Assembly (NCBI GenBank): GCA_043228905.1 | Contig: JBHGNT010000006.1 | Location: 3,472,001 to 3,536,000 of the forward strand | DNA length: 64,000 bases | Direction of reading: 5' to 3' | From: Azolla caroliniana | Lineage: Eukaryota; Polypodiophyta | Part shown: in pieces, positions 49,101 through 60,511 of the stretch | Numbering within the stretch: position 1 is the stretch's first letter | Layout: every line of letters starts with the position of its first letter | Translations under genes and position numbers: made by a program | Notes under the pieces: generated by a model | What the model saw: only the letters and a program-made list of their open reading frames with translations | Databases searched by the model: none | What the model was told of the DNA's origin: nothing

Positions 49101-49763
49101 TTCCAGTTCCCGGCAAGGACCACACATGGTCACTCATGCCCCTCAATCTCTTGTTTCTCGCAAGGGGGAAATGTGGTGTGCATGTGTTCCTTTGTGCCAC
49201 CCTTTTAGCTCACCCTTTTTAGGATGCGTGTGCCCAAAATGACCCACCCTTTTAGCACACCCTTTTTAGCCAACCCAACCCAACCCAAATGGGTTCCGTT
49301 GTATCAACTATAAATTGATTAAGAAGTAAGAAGCTAAGTAGACTGTTCTTATGTGCATTTCACAATATGTGTGTGCATTTAAAACCACCCAAAATTTTCT
49401 TGTTGGGTCTTCATTATTTTCCTCTTTTGGTATCATGGTTATTTTGTGCTTGTCAATCGATCTGTCTATCAATTGAAGGGCAAGTATATTTATAGGTATA
49501 GTTGTAGTTGTAGCTAAAGATACATGATGAATCTGATGATATGAATATGTATGACCAGGGGGACCAACGATCATTTTCTAAAGCAGCTATTCTTTGTATA
49601 TGCAGAGTGGAAACCGTGGGAAGTTCCTGAAGGTCACAAGATTGAGATTGAAATTGATGATGCTCCCGTGCCATCACATGTACCCCGGCATCCTCTTCTT
49701 TTCACAGCAGAACCATACGTGCCTCCACAAGTTGAAGCTGAGGCTGAGAAACCAAAAGCTTGA
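46123..49763 (+). CDS. NDUFA5: NADH dehydrogenase [ubiquinone] 1 alpha subcomplex subunit 5
   Basis: Two exons, 46123-46435 and 49606-49763, separated by a 3170-bp GT-AG intron (phase 1), give 156 residues. This is the complex I accessory subunit also called B13 or 13 kDa-B, located in the matrix arm of mitochondrial complex I. Visible family sequence: the N-terminal LLGKVKETTGLVGLDVVPNA, then EYRKAVEQFTKFRLQVCEEE, EQIEERINGG-like acidic helix text (EKIEERINGGQVEEL) and, across the junction, KMKEWKPWEVPEGH. These agree with plant homologues such as the Arabidopsis At5g52840 product. The tail ends in a Glu/Ala/Lys-rich stretch, slightly shorter than the about 169 residues I recall for Arabidopsis. 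No cleavable presequence is obvious, as is usual for this subunit. The intron contains a SINE-like and a TRIM-like element. The start is the only in-frame ATG before the conserved block. Confidence 0.95.
47830..47945 (-). mobile_element. candidate tRNA-derived SINE in the NDUFA5 intron
   Basis: On the minus strand a pol III A box (TGGTCTAGTGG, 47935-47925) is followed 32 bases later by a B-box-like AGTTCATCTCC (47892-47882). Both the match and the spacing fit a tRNA-derived promoter. The strand then runs to an A-rich tail (AAAGGAAAAAAAC, about 47843-47829). It has no full tRNA fold, so it is not a functional tRNA gene. Confidence 0.55.
48311..49364 (+). mobile_element. TRIM-like miniature LTR retroelement in the NDUFA5 intron
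   Basis: Two direct repeats of 196 and 193 bp (48311-48506 and 49172-49364) are almost identical. Each starts TGTGGTGTGC and ends TTTCACA, i.e. TG...CA as in LTRs. The right one is preceded by a purine tract GCAAGGGGGAAA (49160-49171), the expected polypurine tract. A TGGTGGAGATGACGGGG stretch starts 3 bases after the left repeat (48510), a possible primer-binding site. ATAT borders both outer ends, a weak target duplication. The 665-bp interior has no gag/pol, which defines a TRIM. Confidence 0.75.
48722..49140. repeat. about 50-bp minisatellite inside the TRIM-like element
   Basis: Roughly eight variable units carry GTTCGTGTTCC, AGTTCCCGGTGAGG and ACATGGTCGCTCAC motifs. A minus-strand open frame across it (48715-49200) only reflects the repeat. 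Confidence 0.8.
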
Positions 49764-52700
49764 ATGCCTGTATGATTCGTAATCATAGGATAATAATGTC
49801 TTCAAGATTTCTCTTGTCCATTCGGGAACTTCGAGGCGATTAAAACAGTTTAGCAATCTTCTTGCTCAAAATATTGGGTATTTTTTTGATACCCGCTACT
49901 TTATTTTCGAAGCTGTTTTCTTCTGAGGCTTTTGTAGAGCTCTCGTAATATCAACTCATTAACATGCCGTTCTGAAACTATGATGTAATTTGACGAATAT
50001 TTTTGACTGGTCTGTAACAACCTTTGGTCATGGTGGATTCACTTTCTAGAATAAGGCAGCTTCTTCTCGTTTACCTTAAAGTGGCTTGTGAGATCTCACA
50101 TTGTTTTAGAGTTTACTTCGTGTGAATGAGGGTCAAAGCATCTGAACAAGATGCACAATTGCAGGTTTCTTAAGTGGACACTTGTTTTCCAAAGTATGAT
50201 AATAAAGATTTGGACAAATTACATACATAGATAATAGAGTGGCTACAAGTGCAGTGCAAACATTTTAAGATGGATTCATGGGCAGTTTTTGATCTTGTTT
50301 GATCAAGAAGAATGTAAATGGGAAAGACTGAACTTTTTTTGAGAAAAAAACAAGCACGAGTCTTGGAAGGATTGTTGTAATCATGATGTTGGGGAGTGGT
50401 CTTTCCCTAGTTAATGAAACTGGGGAGGAACAAACTTTGTAATTGGCTGGATGTGAAAAAGGGGTTTGTAAGAGGAGTAAGATCAAAACCAACTATCCCT
50501 TAAAAAGTTCAATTGTATTGATGTTTGTGGTCATCAATACATCAAAAGAGGTCAATTTTAAAGAGGTTAAGTGAATTGTTGGTGCTTAGTTGGATGTGAA
50601 GGGTAGAAAAAATTGGATGATTCACAATACTCTAATGTTGATTGATGAATATGTTGTGATATGTGCAAAAACATTAGCTTTTTGTAATATTAGATTGGTA
50701 TTTGAGTAAATGCTACATTTGTCTTATAATAGCAAACTACATGGCACACTATCATGTGGATTTATGAAAATGTCTTATCTTTGGGCTTTTGAGCAATTGA
50801 TATTGTAATAGTATGTCCATGGACATCTAAGTTAGAAGTTACCATTCTAATAATATCAATATGATTTAAAATATACATACCATGAAATTGTGGGTTATGC
50901 ATACAATCCTAGTGGTGCTTCTGACTATATTGTGCCCTAATTTTTGTCAAATACTTTACGTTCATACGACGATCTAATTGTTACCACTTTGGATCATACA
51001 TACACAAAGAACATTGTAATCAATCGAGGCACTTAGATGCATCCATTGAATCCACAACCCTTCTCCTAGTTATTTATCCAAGCGATGGTACAAATTTTCC
51101 ACTTGAGATTAAATATGCACATCTAGTTGGCTATGGTTTAATTACGTTTCTAGGAAATTTTCATAAAATGTATGCTAGTTATTGAGATGATCCATTCACA
51201 ATTCACAATTTGCAAAATCATCATAGCAAACCTACTGACATTTATGTATGAAAAGCACGAATGCCTAAATAACGACTATCTATAGAATTGCAAGAGTGTC
51301 GTTTAATATAATATCATCATGAAAACCATAAAATTTCCCCAACCTGTAACAAAAGAGGATTTTTTTTATCTTCAGACAATGTCCTTATCTAGTATTCAGC
51401 TACATGATAACGTATTGTTAAAATAGTATTGGGTTTTCAGCAAGGCTAGTTAGTAGTTAGAGTGGTGAAAAGGGGTTAAGGAGATGGAAAATAGTTAGTG
51501 AGATAAGGAGCTAGGTAGAGATGGAAATAGGCCATATGGATGGGAAGATTATTAGAAGTTTAAAAAGAGTTTAGATAGATGAAAAATGATTTCATTGGAC
51601 ACATATAATGCTTTGTTATGTCTACAAAAATGATCCAACATGTTTTGTTATGTGTATAAAAACCATCCCGTTTTTGGAAAAAAAAAAACCCATCCTGCAT
51701 TCATAAACTTCAAATGGTGTTTGTGTGAGGAATTCGCATAGGAAAATCACACTTATGAAATGTCGCAACCCAAAATTGAAAGTAAAATGTTTTTAAACTT
51801 GACAAAAAAGTGGGACTTAGGTGTGCATAGATTCAAGAAAACTCATATTTTTTCTCCATTATGTGGAAGCAATATCCTAATCTACGAAAGATCAAAATAG
51901 AAGACTAGAAAAACAAAGGTCCTCACGCTAACTTCATATTGGTTGATTACCTAGAGACATCCACATTCCAACATTTGAACTCTTCGTAGATTGCATGATT
52001 GAAGATTCAGAGAAAACATTCTCTATCAAAACACACTCCCACATGAAACATCCACGACTACCTTGTGATATTCTCACTAGTGGAAAAGTTAGCATACTAA
52101 GTTTCCCCCGCTTGATGCAAATTGGTGTGAACCAAAGGGCGCACACCCCATATATTCAAATCCAAAGGTTCAATAGTTAAATGATAAATCCAAATTGCTC
52201 CATATGATGCTTGCAAGTGGTTAAAACGAGGACTCGATGGAGGGTTACCTTTTGTTTTGGAACCGGATAACACATAAAATTCTAAACATTACATCCTCTC
52301 CACAATGTTAAAAGAACAAGGGGTCTCTGAAATTCCTACATTCTAACAAATGCAAGCCAGAAAGAACGAGATAAGATTGTATGGAGAGAGCGAGTAGGTA
52401 ATAAAGGGGAGATTGGGCAACACTGATGGATAAGATAGAGAGAGACAAGAAGGATATGAAATCTCGTGGCATTTTTCCAAAGGTATTTCTACGAGTCCTT
52501 TGATAACTGTTTCCATTGACGAAGTCAAGTGACGATTGTTATCGAAGCACTTGACATATGAGTGTAGAGCGATCCTATGAAGGAAACTGATGTTGGAGAC
52601 ACACATACACACAAAGACACAGATACAGACACGGACACGGACACGGACACACACACAAGCATTTGGGGCATCAAGTTTTTGTGGTGTTGTGTTGGGTTCA

Positions 52701-53501
52701 AAAAAAGCACATAAGCTTTTTTTGTTTTTGGGTGGTGGGAAGAATGCAGAGTATGTAAAAAGAAACAATAAAAGATTGATACCAAATGAAAAGGGAAGAA
52801 GAAGACATATGTATATTATTAGGAACAAAAAACAAATGTGAGTGGGGGGGGTTCATACATACATACATACTATGTATGTATGTATGTATGTATGTATGTA
52901 TGTAGTGTGAGTGGGGGCTTCTGTGCAGACACAGAAACAGAGACACTCACTCACTCACTCACACAGAGACTCCTCAGAGGCAGAGAAACAGAGAGAAAGA
53001 CAGTCAGAGACAGACACAGATCAAACACACTTCATTTCTACCATATTCATCTTCAAGGGAGCGGGAGCTGCCCCCCCCCTTCTCTGTGTCTCCATCCCTC
53101 TCCTCTTCTGCTCTGATCAGGTCAGTTTGTGCTCTCGTTTTAATCTTCCTCTTTCTATGGTTTTTCCCTCCCGTTCGCTATGTAAATCCAGCAATTTACG
53201 AAAATGGAGCTGAAAAGGAAACGCCTTTCTCTTGTGCATTTTCTTTTTCAAATGCAAATGCTCACGCCATTTTCCTTATATATTCATTTCCCCTGTTTTG
53301 TTTCTTTCTAAAGATATATAGACTTATTTCTTTCTCCATTTGTTTTGGTTTTCGCATTTTTCTCTTGTGCGCCTCTACAGATACTTGGGTATATTCACGA
53401 TGACCTATCAACATTCTGTATACAAACATATACATACATAAGCCAGTAGTATATTGTGTAGCTCTCATTGCAACAAGTGAACACCACACTACCTTTTTCA
53501 G
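49764..53501. other. intergenic region between NDUFA5 and the alpha/beta hydrolase gene
   Basis: The left part contains the NDUFA5 3' UTR. From 50.2 to 52.3 kb the sequence is AT-rich with no coding signal. From about 52590 it turns microsatellite-rich: ACAC/GACACGG repeats at 52594-52660 and a TATG palindromic run at 52856-52904. A likely 5' UTR exon of the hydrolase gene ends at 53120 (GATCAG then GTCAGTTTG), giving a leader intron 53121-53501 whose acceptor CAG directly precedes the ATG. Confidence 0.55.
52856..52904. repeat. palindromic (CATA)n/(TATG)n microsatellite
   Basis: A (CATA)n run turns into a (TATG)n run, so the two halves are reverse complements and could form a hairpin or cruciform. 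It lies upstream of the hydrolase leader exon. Confidence 0.9.
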
Positions 53502-56500
53502 ATGGACAGAGATGGATCTTATGAAGAAGTAAAAGAGTCGAGATTTCCCATATCTTCTCAGGGCACAAATGACCAATGGTCTGATCAACGTGATGGTGAT
53601 GTGTGGGACCACTCAATCCACGGTGATAATGCTGAGGACTTCACAAACGTGATTGCGGAAAATGAATCCTTGGTAGAACAAGATACGCTTGAGAAGGCAT
53701 GGAACTGGAGTGTCGAAGTATCATCTTGGGTTTGGGATAAAGTGGAGCCCATTCTCATTGATCATTTGCCAGAAGAAAAGAACCCCCTTTGGGTCTTTGG
53801 AATCTTTGTTTTCGTAGTCTTCGCCATGCTAGCAGGTTTTGTTTTAAACTCCTTCTTGTGTCTAGAGCGAGAGCGAGAGAGAGAGAAAGAAAGAAATATT
53901 GACATCTCTTAAGGTTCGAAAATGTGCTCCATTGTAAAGGAATCCCTTGTGGGTCCATTTGCTGATCACCAAACCTTTTTAATTTACACTAACGACACCT
54001 TGTAACACTTCTATCCAGTTAGTTTGATGTGATTGCACTTGCCTAATCTTATCATGGGTTTTGGTCAAGATTGTTGTATTTTAGAAATAAAATTCATTTC
54101 TATGAAGCAGTTGAGGATACCAGAGGGATAACGCAGCATATGGCTATTCTGTCTTTGGAATTTCAAAAAGCATATGTTGGGTTACCAAGCGTGCAGGCAT
54201 ATATTTTCTTTTTCTATGCACTCCAAGGTTCATATCTTCTGTTTGCCTATGCACATACTGTCTGCTTTGCTAGCTGACCAAAACTTACACGAGTAAGAGT
54301 TTACTGATGGTACTTCTGGTGACACATGCATGTGTCTTGGATCTAATGTTAGTACTTCTGTCTAATACTCCATGCAGAAATTGGTTCAGTGTTTCTCTGT
54401 GCATTTATCTTTCTGGAAAGCAATATCTAATGGGGGTTCTTTTAGCTGCTGTAGGGCACACCACTTCATTTTGGATGTTATTAGCAAAATATGTTCATCG
54501 TGTCCTAGATTCCCTGGCCAATGCATTGTCTTTGGTTGTGGGTTTGATTTGTGTACATTTGATTTCCACATGAGAGGATTTATTTTATGTCACTTTTTTC
54601 CAATGTGAATGAATTCAATCTCACAAATTACTGATTAAAACTCATGTTTAATATGTAAACACTTAAACATTACATTACATGTAGTGGTAATGCTTTTGCT
54701 TTGCTTCAGGGTTGTGGGCTTGAAGTTTTGAGTGTTGGAATTTCTTCCATTGTCAAAATCTTTCATATTCTTAGTTTAAGATGATGTTCATAACAAAAGT
54801 TTGCTCCTTCAAAATGATCTTAAAAGCTTACTTTCCACAACCCAAGGGTTGAAAAATAAAGTTTATATGTACATACTATGGTTGAATGTAGAGATCAAGC
54901 TTATTTTTGTCACTGTATATGTTTGGCAGCGTTTAGAATTGGTTCTAAACAAGTTGGAGATATCAAACAAGTGAGTTTGAGTTCTAACAAAGGAGTTAAG
55001 AGGCCTGTGGATGTGCCTTCTACTAATTTTCCACATTTGAGACTGCCAGATGGAAGGCTTGTGGTCTACCGAGAACAAGGGGTGGTTCAAGAAATTGCGC
55101 AATATACAGTTTTTGTCATTCATGGATTTCCATCCTCTCGGCTTGCAGGTCTGAATAATTCTGTCATTTCTTGGTCTTGGCTTACATGCATCTAGCACAT
55201 GTATGGAAATGACCATTCATGTATGGTGGATACATGCATAATGATAGCACACAATGCCTAGGCACACATACTTTGCGGCAATATGTTGTTATACTTACTT
55301 AAACAGGGGGTCCATGCATAATACACACCCTTTTAGTTGTGCATGGGGGATAAATGCATCACATACTATGCTCAGTCTGCATACTTTGCAACTATGTTCA
55401 CTCAAAGAGGGAGACATGGTTTTCAATATTCAATGAAGCAGATGGATTTCCTTTTAACAGGCATACCTGGAATAAAGAATAGTCTTTTGGAAGAGTTTGG
55501 TGTTCGGCTGATTACATATGATCGACCAGGTTTTGGTGAGAGTGATATTTATCGTCGGCAAAGTTTACGCACATTTGCTGAAGATCTGGCTTTCATTGCT
55601 GATACTCTTGGGGTTGGGAAGTTTTGGCTCATTGGATATTCAACAGGGGGCATATATGCTTGGGCTGCAATGAAGTATATTCCCCATCGATTGGAAGGTG
55701 GATCTTCTAAAGTCCTCACTTCATGGAGATGATATATAAATTTTTATATATTGCTTGACTTGAATAAATTTGATGAAGAGAAGAAGAGCACAAGAGACGT
55801 TTGATTTCTATTATGATATAAAATCTCCGGTTAAAGTTCAAATATCATATGCATATTGATGCTTATGGATTTATTTATTTGTTACCTCAATAGGTGTAGG
55901 CATGTTTGCACCTGGAGGGAATCTCTATTCCCCAAATATGACTGAGCAAGAGATCAGTCAGATATGGGCACCAATGAATTTTCGACGGAAGTTACTATAC
56001 AGGGTTGCTCGATGGCTGCCGTCACTTCTACCATTTGTTTGCAAAAAGATGCTTGTTGGCAATATTGAGAAACTCTTCAATGATTACCTTGTCATCACTG
56101 GAAAGGTTGAATAAATTTCAGCTTCACCATACATGCATGCATGGGCATATTGAATTTTATGCATACATGCATGATGCAAGGCCATAATGCCTTTACTTGC
56201 CGCTTCACATGCTTTCTTCATATTCTTCTGTATCAATGTAAAGACCAAATGATTACATATTCCAACATTTTATAAAAATTGGATCCTTCATTACATAATT
56301 CTACTTTTTACAAGGTTACGTAATTTACAATATTTACATGAAAAATAAATATTCTGGTTCTTTTCTACTGCTTGGATTTCAATGATTTAATATTTACACT
56401 CTGGTTCTTTTCTAGTGCTTAGATTTCAATGATTTAATACTTAGACACAAGATGATTTTGTATGATGCAACTGACTGACACATGTTTTGCAGGATCAAAT

Positions 56501-57318
56501 ATTCATGCAACAGAATTTCTTTATGAAGGCGGTGACGACGGACATAGAACAATCTATTCGGCAAGGTGATGCTGCTACCATTGCACATGAACTTTCTATC
56601 CAAGTCCATCCCTGGGGGTTCGATCTCTCTGAGTTTCGTGTGAGAAAGAGAGTGCCACCATCTGGTATATTTCACCGTATGCGACGTCTTTGGAAGCAAG
56701 AAGAAGAAGTATGGGAAGGTTTCAGTGAGCCTATTCACATTTGGCAAGTACGATCATTCTCTCCCTTGCCCTTTTTCTTATATAATCTTAACTGAGTGTG
56801 AAGAACAGGGTTATCCATACCAATGATGAACACAACATAATAATAATGTTCTAAAGGACTAAGCATAATGACTAAGGTGTCGTTGAATTCCTGGACAAAG
56901 TCATTCTGAAGAATCTTGAACGGGTGTTGAGCTCCTTGTAGTTATGGCAATGATGACCAATTACACCTTTTGCTTTATAAAATTCGTAACTGAGATGTTG
57001 AATGTTACACCACAGTTTCTTTGTCTGTGTATATGATTTATGGTTTTTTTATGATTTCCTTGATAGGGCATGGAAGATCAGATTGTGCCTTACACAATCA
57101 ATGAATTTGCTGCCCGAATGGTGCCGCAAGCAGTCCTCCATAAGTTGGAAGGCGAGGGCCATTTCACATATTTTTGGTTTTGTGACAAATGTCACCGGAA
57201 TATATTCTTAACCTTGTTCAAGGAACCCAAGGGTGTGAGAGTCGCTGTCACCGAACCTTCTGTATCCATTGATCTAGACAGATTTTTTCAAACTTATGAA
57301 CAACACATACACAAATGA
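53502..57318 (+). CDS. membrane-anchored alpha/beta-hydrolase fold protein
   Basis: Six coding exons: 53502-53835, 54930-55148, 55461-55697, 55894-56105, 56493-56747 and 57067-57318. GT-AG junctions and phases are consistent and the product has 502 residues. The N-terminal about 90 residues are acidic and Trp-rich without a known domain, followed by one hydrophobic helix (about residues 95-113, LWVFGIFVFVVFAMLAAF) that should anchor it in a membrane. The hydrolase domain follows: oxyanion-region FVIHGFPSSR, YDRPGFGESD, nucleophile Ser245 in GYSTGG, Asp423 in MEDQIVP and His451 in GEGHF, a complete Ser-Asp-His triad. Plants have a family of such proteins of unknown substrate; I cannot name this one. 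The ATG sits directly on the acceptor of a probable 5' UTR intron (53121-53501). Introns contain short tandem repeats but no large element. Confidence 0.92.
56353..56446. repeat. 47-bp tandem duplication in the hydrolase gene intron
   Basis: Two copies of a block starting TCTGGTTCTTTTCTA (56353 and 56400) and running through GATTTCAATGATTTAATA differ at a few positions. They lie in the intron before the fifth coding exon. Confidence 0.85.
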
Positions 57319-58529
57319 ATCTAGCTATACCTTTCTTTTTTGCACTGTAACTCTATGCAAAGTGAACTTTACTTGATGCAAGGTGATTTGTCAACAAATA
57401 CACAAATGAATTGGTGTCAGTGTTGTTCCCCTGTCTGTCTCTTTTTGTTAGGACTATCTCTGAAAAGTGTTGTTTCACCATGAGAAAACAGGTGTGTTAT
57501 TTATGAAAATCAAACAGACAATCGTGTAAAAATCTTTGAGGGGTATTATGTCACATTGTCTATCACACTCTTGGAAAGAAGTGGTTTGTGTATCTTCACG
57601 ATGTTGATGTCTTGGGTCTGTAGTTCTGCACATTAGTGGTGTCCAAGATTAATGAATCGGACATGGAATGGTATTAAATTATTTTTATGAATGATGTTTG
57701 GTCACATACTCTTGATGGTAGAATCTTGCTTAGCTGTTTGTCTTCTTAGGGTACTTGATGATGGAATCTTTCTTAATTATATGTAAATGTAAGCATACAA
57801 ACATGACATTGGACAAAAGCAAACCTTTTTGGGATGGGGATCATATTTTATTTGTGTAGCACAAAGGTTTGCATACAAGATCCCTAAAATAAACCACTCT
57901 GCAAACGGACCGGCTAAACTTGCACTATTCTTTCCAAGAGTGACATTAAGTCTTGCATGTTGTTCGCATGGAGACGATGAATCATATTACTCATAGTGTA
58001 TAAGCCACTGAGAGTAATGTAACATTGTACTTAAGTCTTCAAATGGCCAAAGTGATACGTGAGATCAAACTTTACATCCATCCATTGAGATTTGCCACTC
58101 ATAAGAAGAAGGAATGTACAAGTAGGTTGGTATGTTAAATTTTATCTTAGTAGCTATGTTTAAACAATTCCATTCGGGACCATGTGCCCCTTCATTTCAA
58201 TATAAGCCTCACGGGGAACGTACAAACATCTTAGGTACCATGGCTAAACATGATTACATACTACATCAAGGAAATCTCCCATGACAAAGTTAAGTACAAT
58301 TGTTGTAGTTATCAGTGACCCTTGCAAGGAGGGGTAACAAGACAGATAATCGCTCGGGATTTCACTCATCAAGAATGGAAGCCCGCATATCTCCCAAAAC
58401 TCTGGCATAACTAGTTATCACTCGGCAATGAAAAGGTAATGATTGATGTGTGTCGTGACGAGCGGTTACAGAGAGCTGTAGGTAGGCCTGGTTTAGTGAG
58501 GGGCCATTTCTATAATTACTATTTAACAT
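57319..58529. other. intergenic region between the hydrolase gene and CBF5
   Basis: 3' UTR of the hydrolase gene followed by AT-rich sequence with no coding signal or recognisable element. Confidence 0.5.
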
Positions 58530-58567
58530 TGGGCCTGAAAAATTAACAAGAGTATTGAAAACCCTAA
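58530..58567 (+). promoter_or_regulatory. site II motif plus telo box upstream of CBF5
   Basis: TGGGCC (site II core) at 58530-58535 and AAACCCTAA (telo box) at 58559-58567 lie 137 and 108 bp before the CBF5 ATG. In plants this pair is typical of promoters of ribosomal-protein, ribosome-biogenesis and snoRNP genes, which fits dyskerin. A further GGGGCC lies just upstream near 58499. Confidence 0.75.
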
Positions 58568-58666
58568 AATGTTGAGTTCCTCAAAAACCCTTACAAAAGC
58601 CCTTTTCTCTCGAAACAGAGCAGGGAAAGCTTCTCAAAGCAAAATTTTGAAGCAGAAGCAGCAGCC

Positions 58667-60511
58667 ATGGCTTCTGTGGAGAAGACAAAGAAGAAATCCC
58701 AGAACGGCACTGGAGAAGTAAAAGGTCTTCTAGGAGAAGAGCAAGCTTCCACAGACTACCTCATCAAACCCCAGTCATTTACTCCATCTCTAGATACATC
58801 AAAATGGCCTCTTCTTCTGAAGAATTACGACAAATTGAATGTCAGGACAGGTCACTACACACCCCTACCAACAGGGCATTCGCCTCTGAAGAGGCCTCTA
58901 TTCGACTATGTAAGGTATGGTGTCATAAACCTTGATAAACCTGCTAATCCTTCCTCTCACGAAGTGGTAGCCTGGATCAAGAGGATACTAAGGGTAGATA
59001 AGACTGGTCATAGTGGTACATTAGACCCGAAGGTCACTGGATCACTCATAGTTTGTGTGGACAGAGCGACCAGACTCGTGAAGGCGCAACAAGGTGCTGG
59101 GAAAGAGTATGTTTGTGTGGCCAGATTGCATTCTAAGGTAGAAGATGTAACCAAAGTAGCACGTGCAATTGAGACCCTCACTGGTGCCCTGTTCCAAAGA
59201 CCTCCACTCATCTCAGCTGTGAAGCGGCAGCTTAGAATTAGAACTATCTATGAGAGCAAGCTCCTTGAATATGATGTCAATCGACACCTTGTTGTGTTTT
59301 GGGTCTCGTGTGAAGCTGGTACTTACATACGGACACTTTGTGTCCATCTTGGTTTGCTTCTTGGAGTTGGGGGTCACATGCAAGAGCTAAGGCGTGTTCG
59401 ATCAGGTATCTTAGGAGAGAAAGAGAACCTGGTTTCCATGCATGATGTTCTTGATGCTCAGTGGGTTTATGATAATCATAAAGATGAGACTTACCTCCGA
59501 CGTGTTATAATGCCTCTTGAGGTTCTTCTAACAAGCTACAAAAGGCTTGTGGTTAAAGATTCAGCTGTGAATGCCATTTGTTATGGTGCAAAGCTTATGA
59601 TTCCGGGGCTTTTAAGATATGAGAATGCGGTAGAAGTAGGGGAAGAGGTTGTTTTGATGACTACTAAAGGAGAAGCAATTGCTCTTGGTATTGCTCAAAT
59701 GACTACGGCTGTGATGGCCACTTGTGACCATGGTGTCGTCGCAAAGGTGAAGAGAGTGGTTATGGAAAGAGACACTTACCCTAGGAAATGGGGTCTTGGA
59801 CCTCGTGCTTCAATGAAAAAGAAGCTTATTTCTGAGGGTTTGCTTGATAAGCATGGGAAACCGAATGAAAAGACACCGAAAGAATGGCTAAGGAATGTGA
59901 TTGAGATGGAACCAATGGCTGCTGGTGAGGATGCGGAAATTGCGAAGCTCGCTGCTACACCATTCACCCCCATTGGGATGAGGGTATCAGATAAAATAGA
60001 GGCTGCTGCAGATATGGAGATCACTCCTTCAGAAAGCAAGAAGAAGAAGAAGAAGAAGAAAGATAAGGGAGAGGGAGATGATGCAGGTAACGATAAGAAA
60101 CGGAAGCAAGAAGTTCGGAGCCCTATGTTGATCAGTCCTGATGTGGTTCCTAGTAAAAAGAAGGTTAAGCAAGATAGTGTTGATGTTGAAGGAAGTGAGA
60201 AGAAGAAGAAGAAAAAGAAAAAGGAGCAAATTGAAGGTAGTGAGGATGTTGAGGAAAAGGAGACCGGTGAAGATGACTCAGAGAAAAGTGATAAGAAAAA
60301 GAAGAAGAAGAAGAAGAACAAGGATGAAGTCGATTCCTCAGATGAAGAGCCAAGTTCTGCCGAGAAGAAGAAGAAGAAGAAGAAACAGAAAGATGCTGAT
60401 AGTGGGGAGCAAAAGGAGGGGAATGAAGAAGGAACTATTGAGAAGAAGAAAAAGAAGAAAGAAGGAACAAGTGAGAAGAAGAAGAAGAAACCGAAAGACG
60501 ATGATGAATAG
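58667..60511 (+). CDS. CBF5: H/ACA snoRNP pseudouridine synthase dyskerin (CBF5/NAP57)
   Basis: One uninterrupted exon of 614 codons. Dyskerin is the catalytic subunit of H/ACA ribonucleoproteins, which convert uridine to pseudouridine in rRNA and snRNA in nucleoli and Cajal bodies, working with NOP10, NHP2 and GAR1. Domains: dyskerin-like N-terminal region (about residues 45-100, [20 protein letters not shown]); TruB-type synthase domain with the catalytic Asp120 in [11 protein letters not shown], then [25 protein letters not shown] and [12 protein letters not shown]; and a PUA domain (about 295-370) ending [18 protein letters not shown]. The tail from about residue 455 is a series of Lys runs separated by acidic segments, serving as nucleolar localisation signals. 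These are encoded by AAG/AAA repeats and are longer than I recall in most plants. Lack of introns matches the Arabidopsis gene as I remember it. The ATG is in an AGCAGCC ATG GC context and is the first in frame. Confidence 0.98.
   Translation: MASVEKTKKKSQNGTGEVKGLLGEEQASTDYLIKPQSFTPSLDTSKWPLLLKNYDKLNVRTGHYTPLPTGHSPLKRPLFDYVRYGVINLDKPANPSSHEVVAWIKRILRVDKTGHSGTLDPKVTGSLIVCVDRATRLVKAQQGAGKEYVCVARLHSKVEDVTKVARAIETLTGALFQRPPLISAVKRQLRIRTIYESKLLEYDVNRHLVVFWVSCEAGTYIRTLCVHLGLLLGVGGHMQELRRVRSGILGEKENLVSMHDVLDAQWVYDNHKDETYLRRVIMPLEVLLTSYKRLVVKDSAVNAICYGAKLMIPGLLRYENAVEVGEEVVLMTTKGEAIALGIAQMTTAVMATCDHGVVAKVKRVVMERDTYPRKWGLGPRASMKKKLISEGLLDKHGKPNEKTPKEWLRNVIEMEPMAAGEDAEIAKLAATPFTPIGMRVSDKIEAAADMEITPSESKKKKKKKKDKGEGDDAGNDKKRKQEVRSPMLISPDVVPSKKKVKQDSVDVEGSEKKKKKKKKEQIEGSEDVEEKETGEDDSEKSDKKKKKKKKNKDEVDSSDEEPSSAEKKKKKKKQKDADSGEQKEGNEEGTIEKKKKKKEGTSEKKKKKPKDDDE

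Noticed and set aside
48715-49200. Minus-strand 161-codon frame with repeating His/Gly/Arg text
   Set aside because: Produced by the minisatellite inside the TRIM-like element.
52590-53116. Overlapping plus- and minus-strand frames before the hydrolase gene
   Set aside because: Built from ACAC/GACAC and TATG microsatellites; the region fits a promoter and 5' UTR better.
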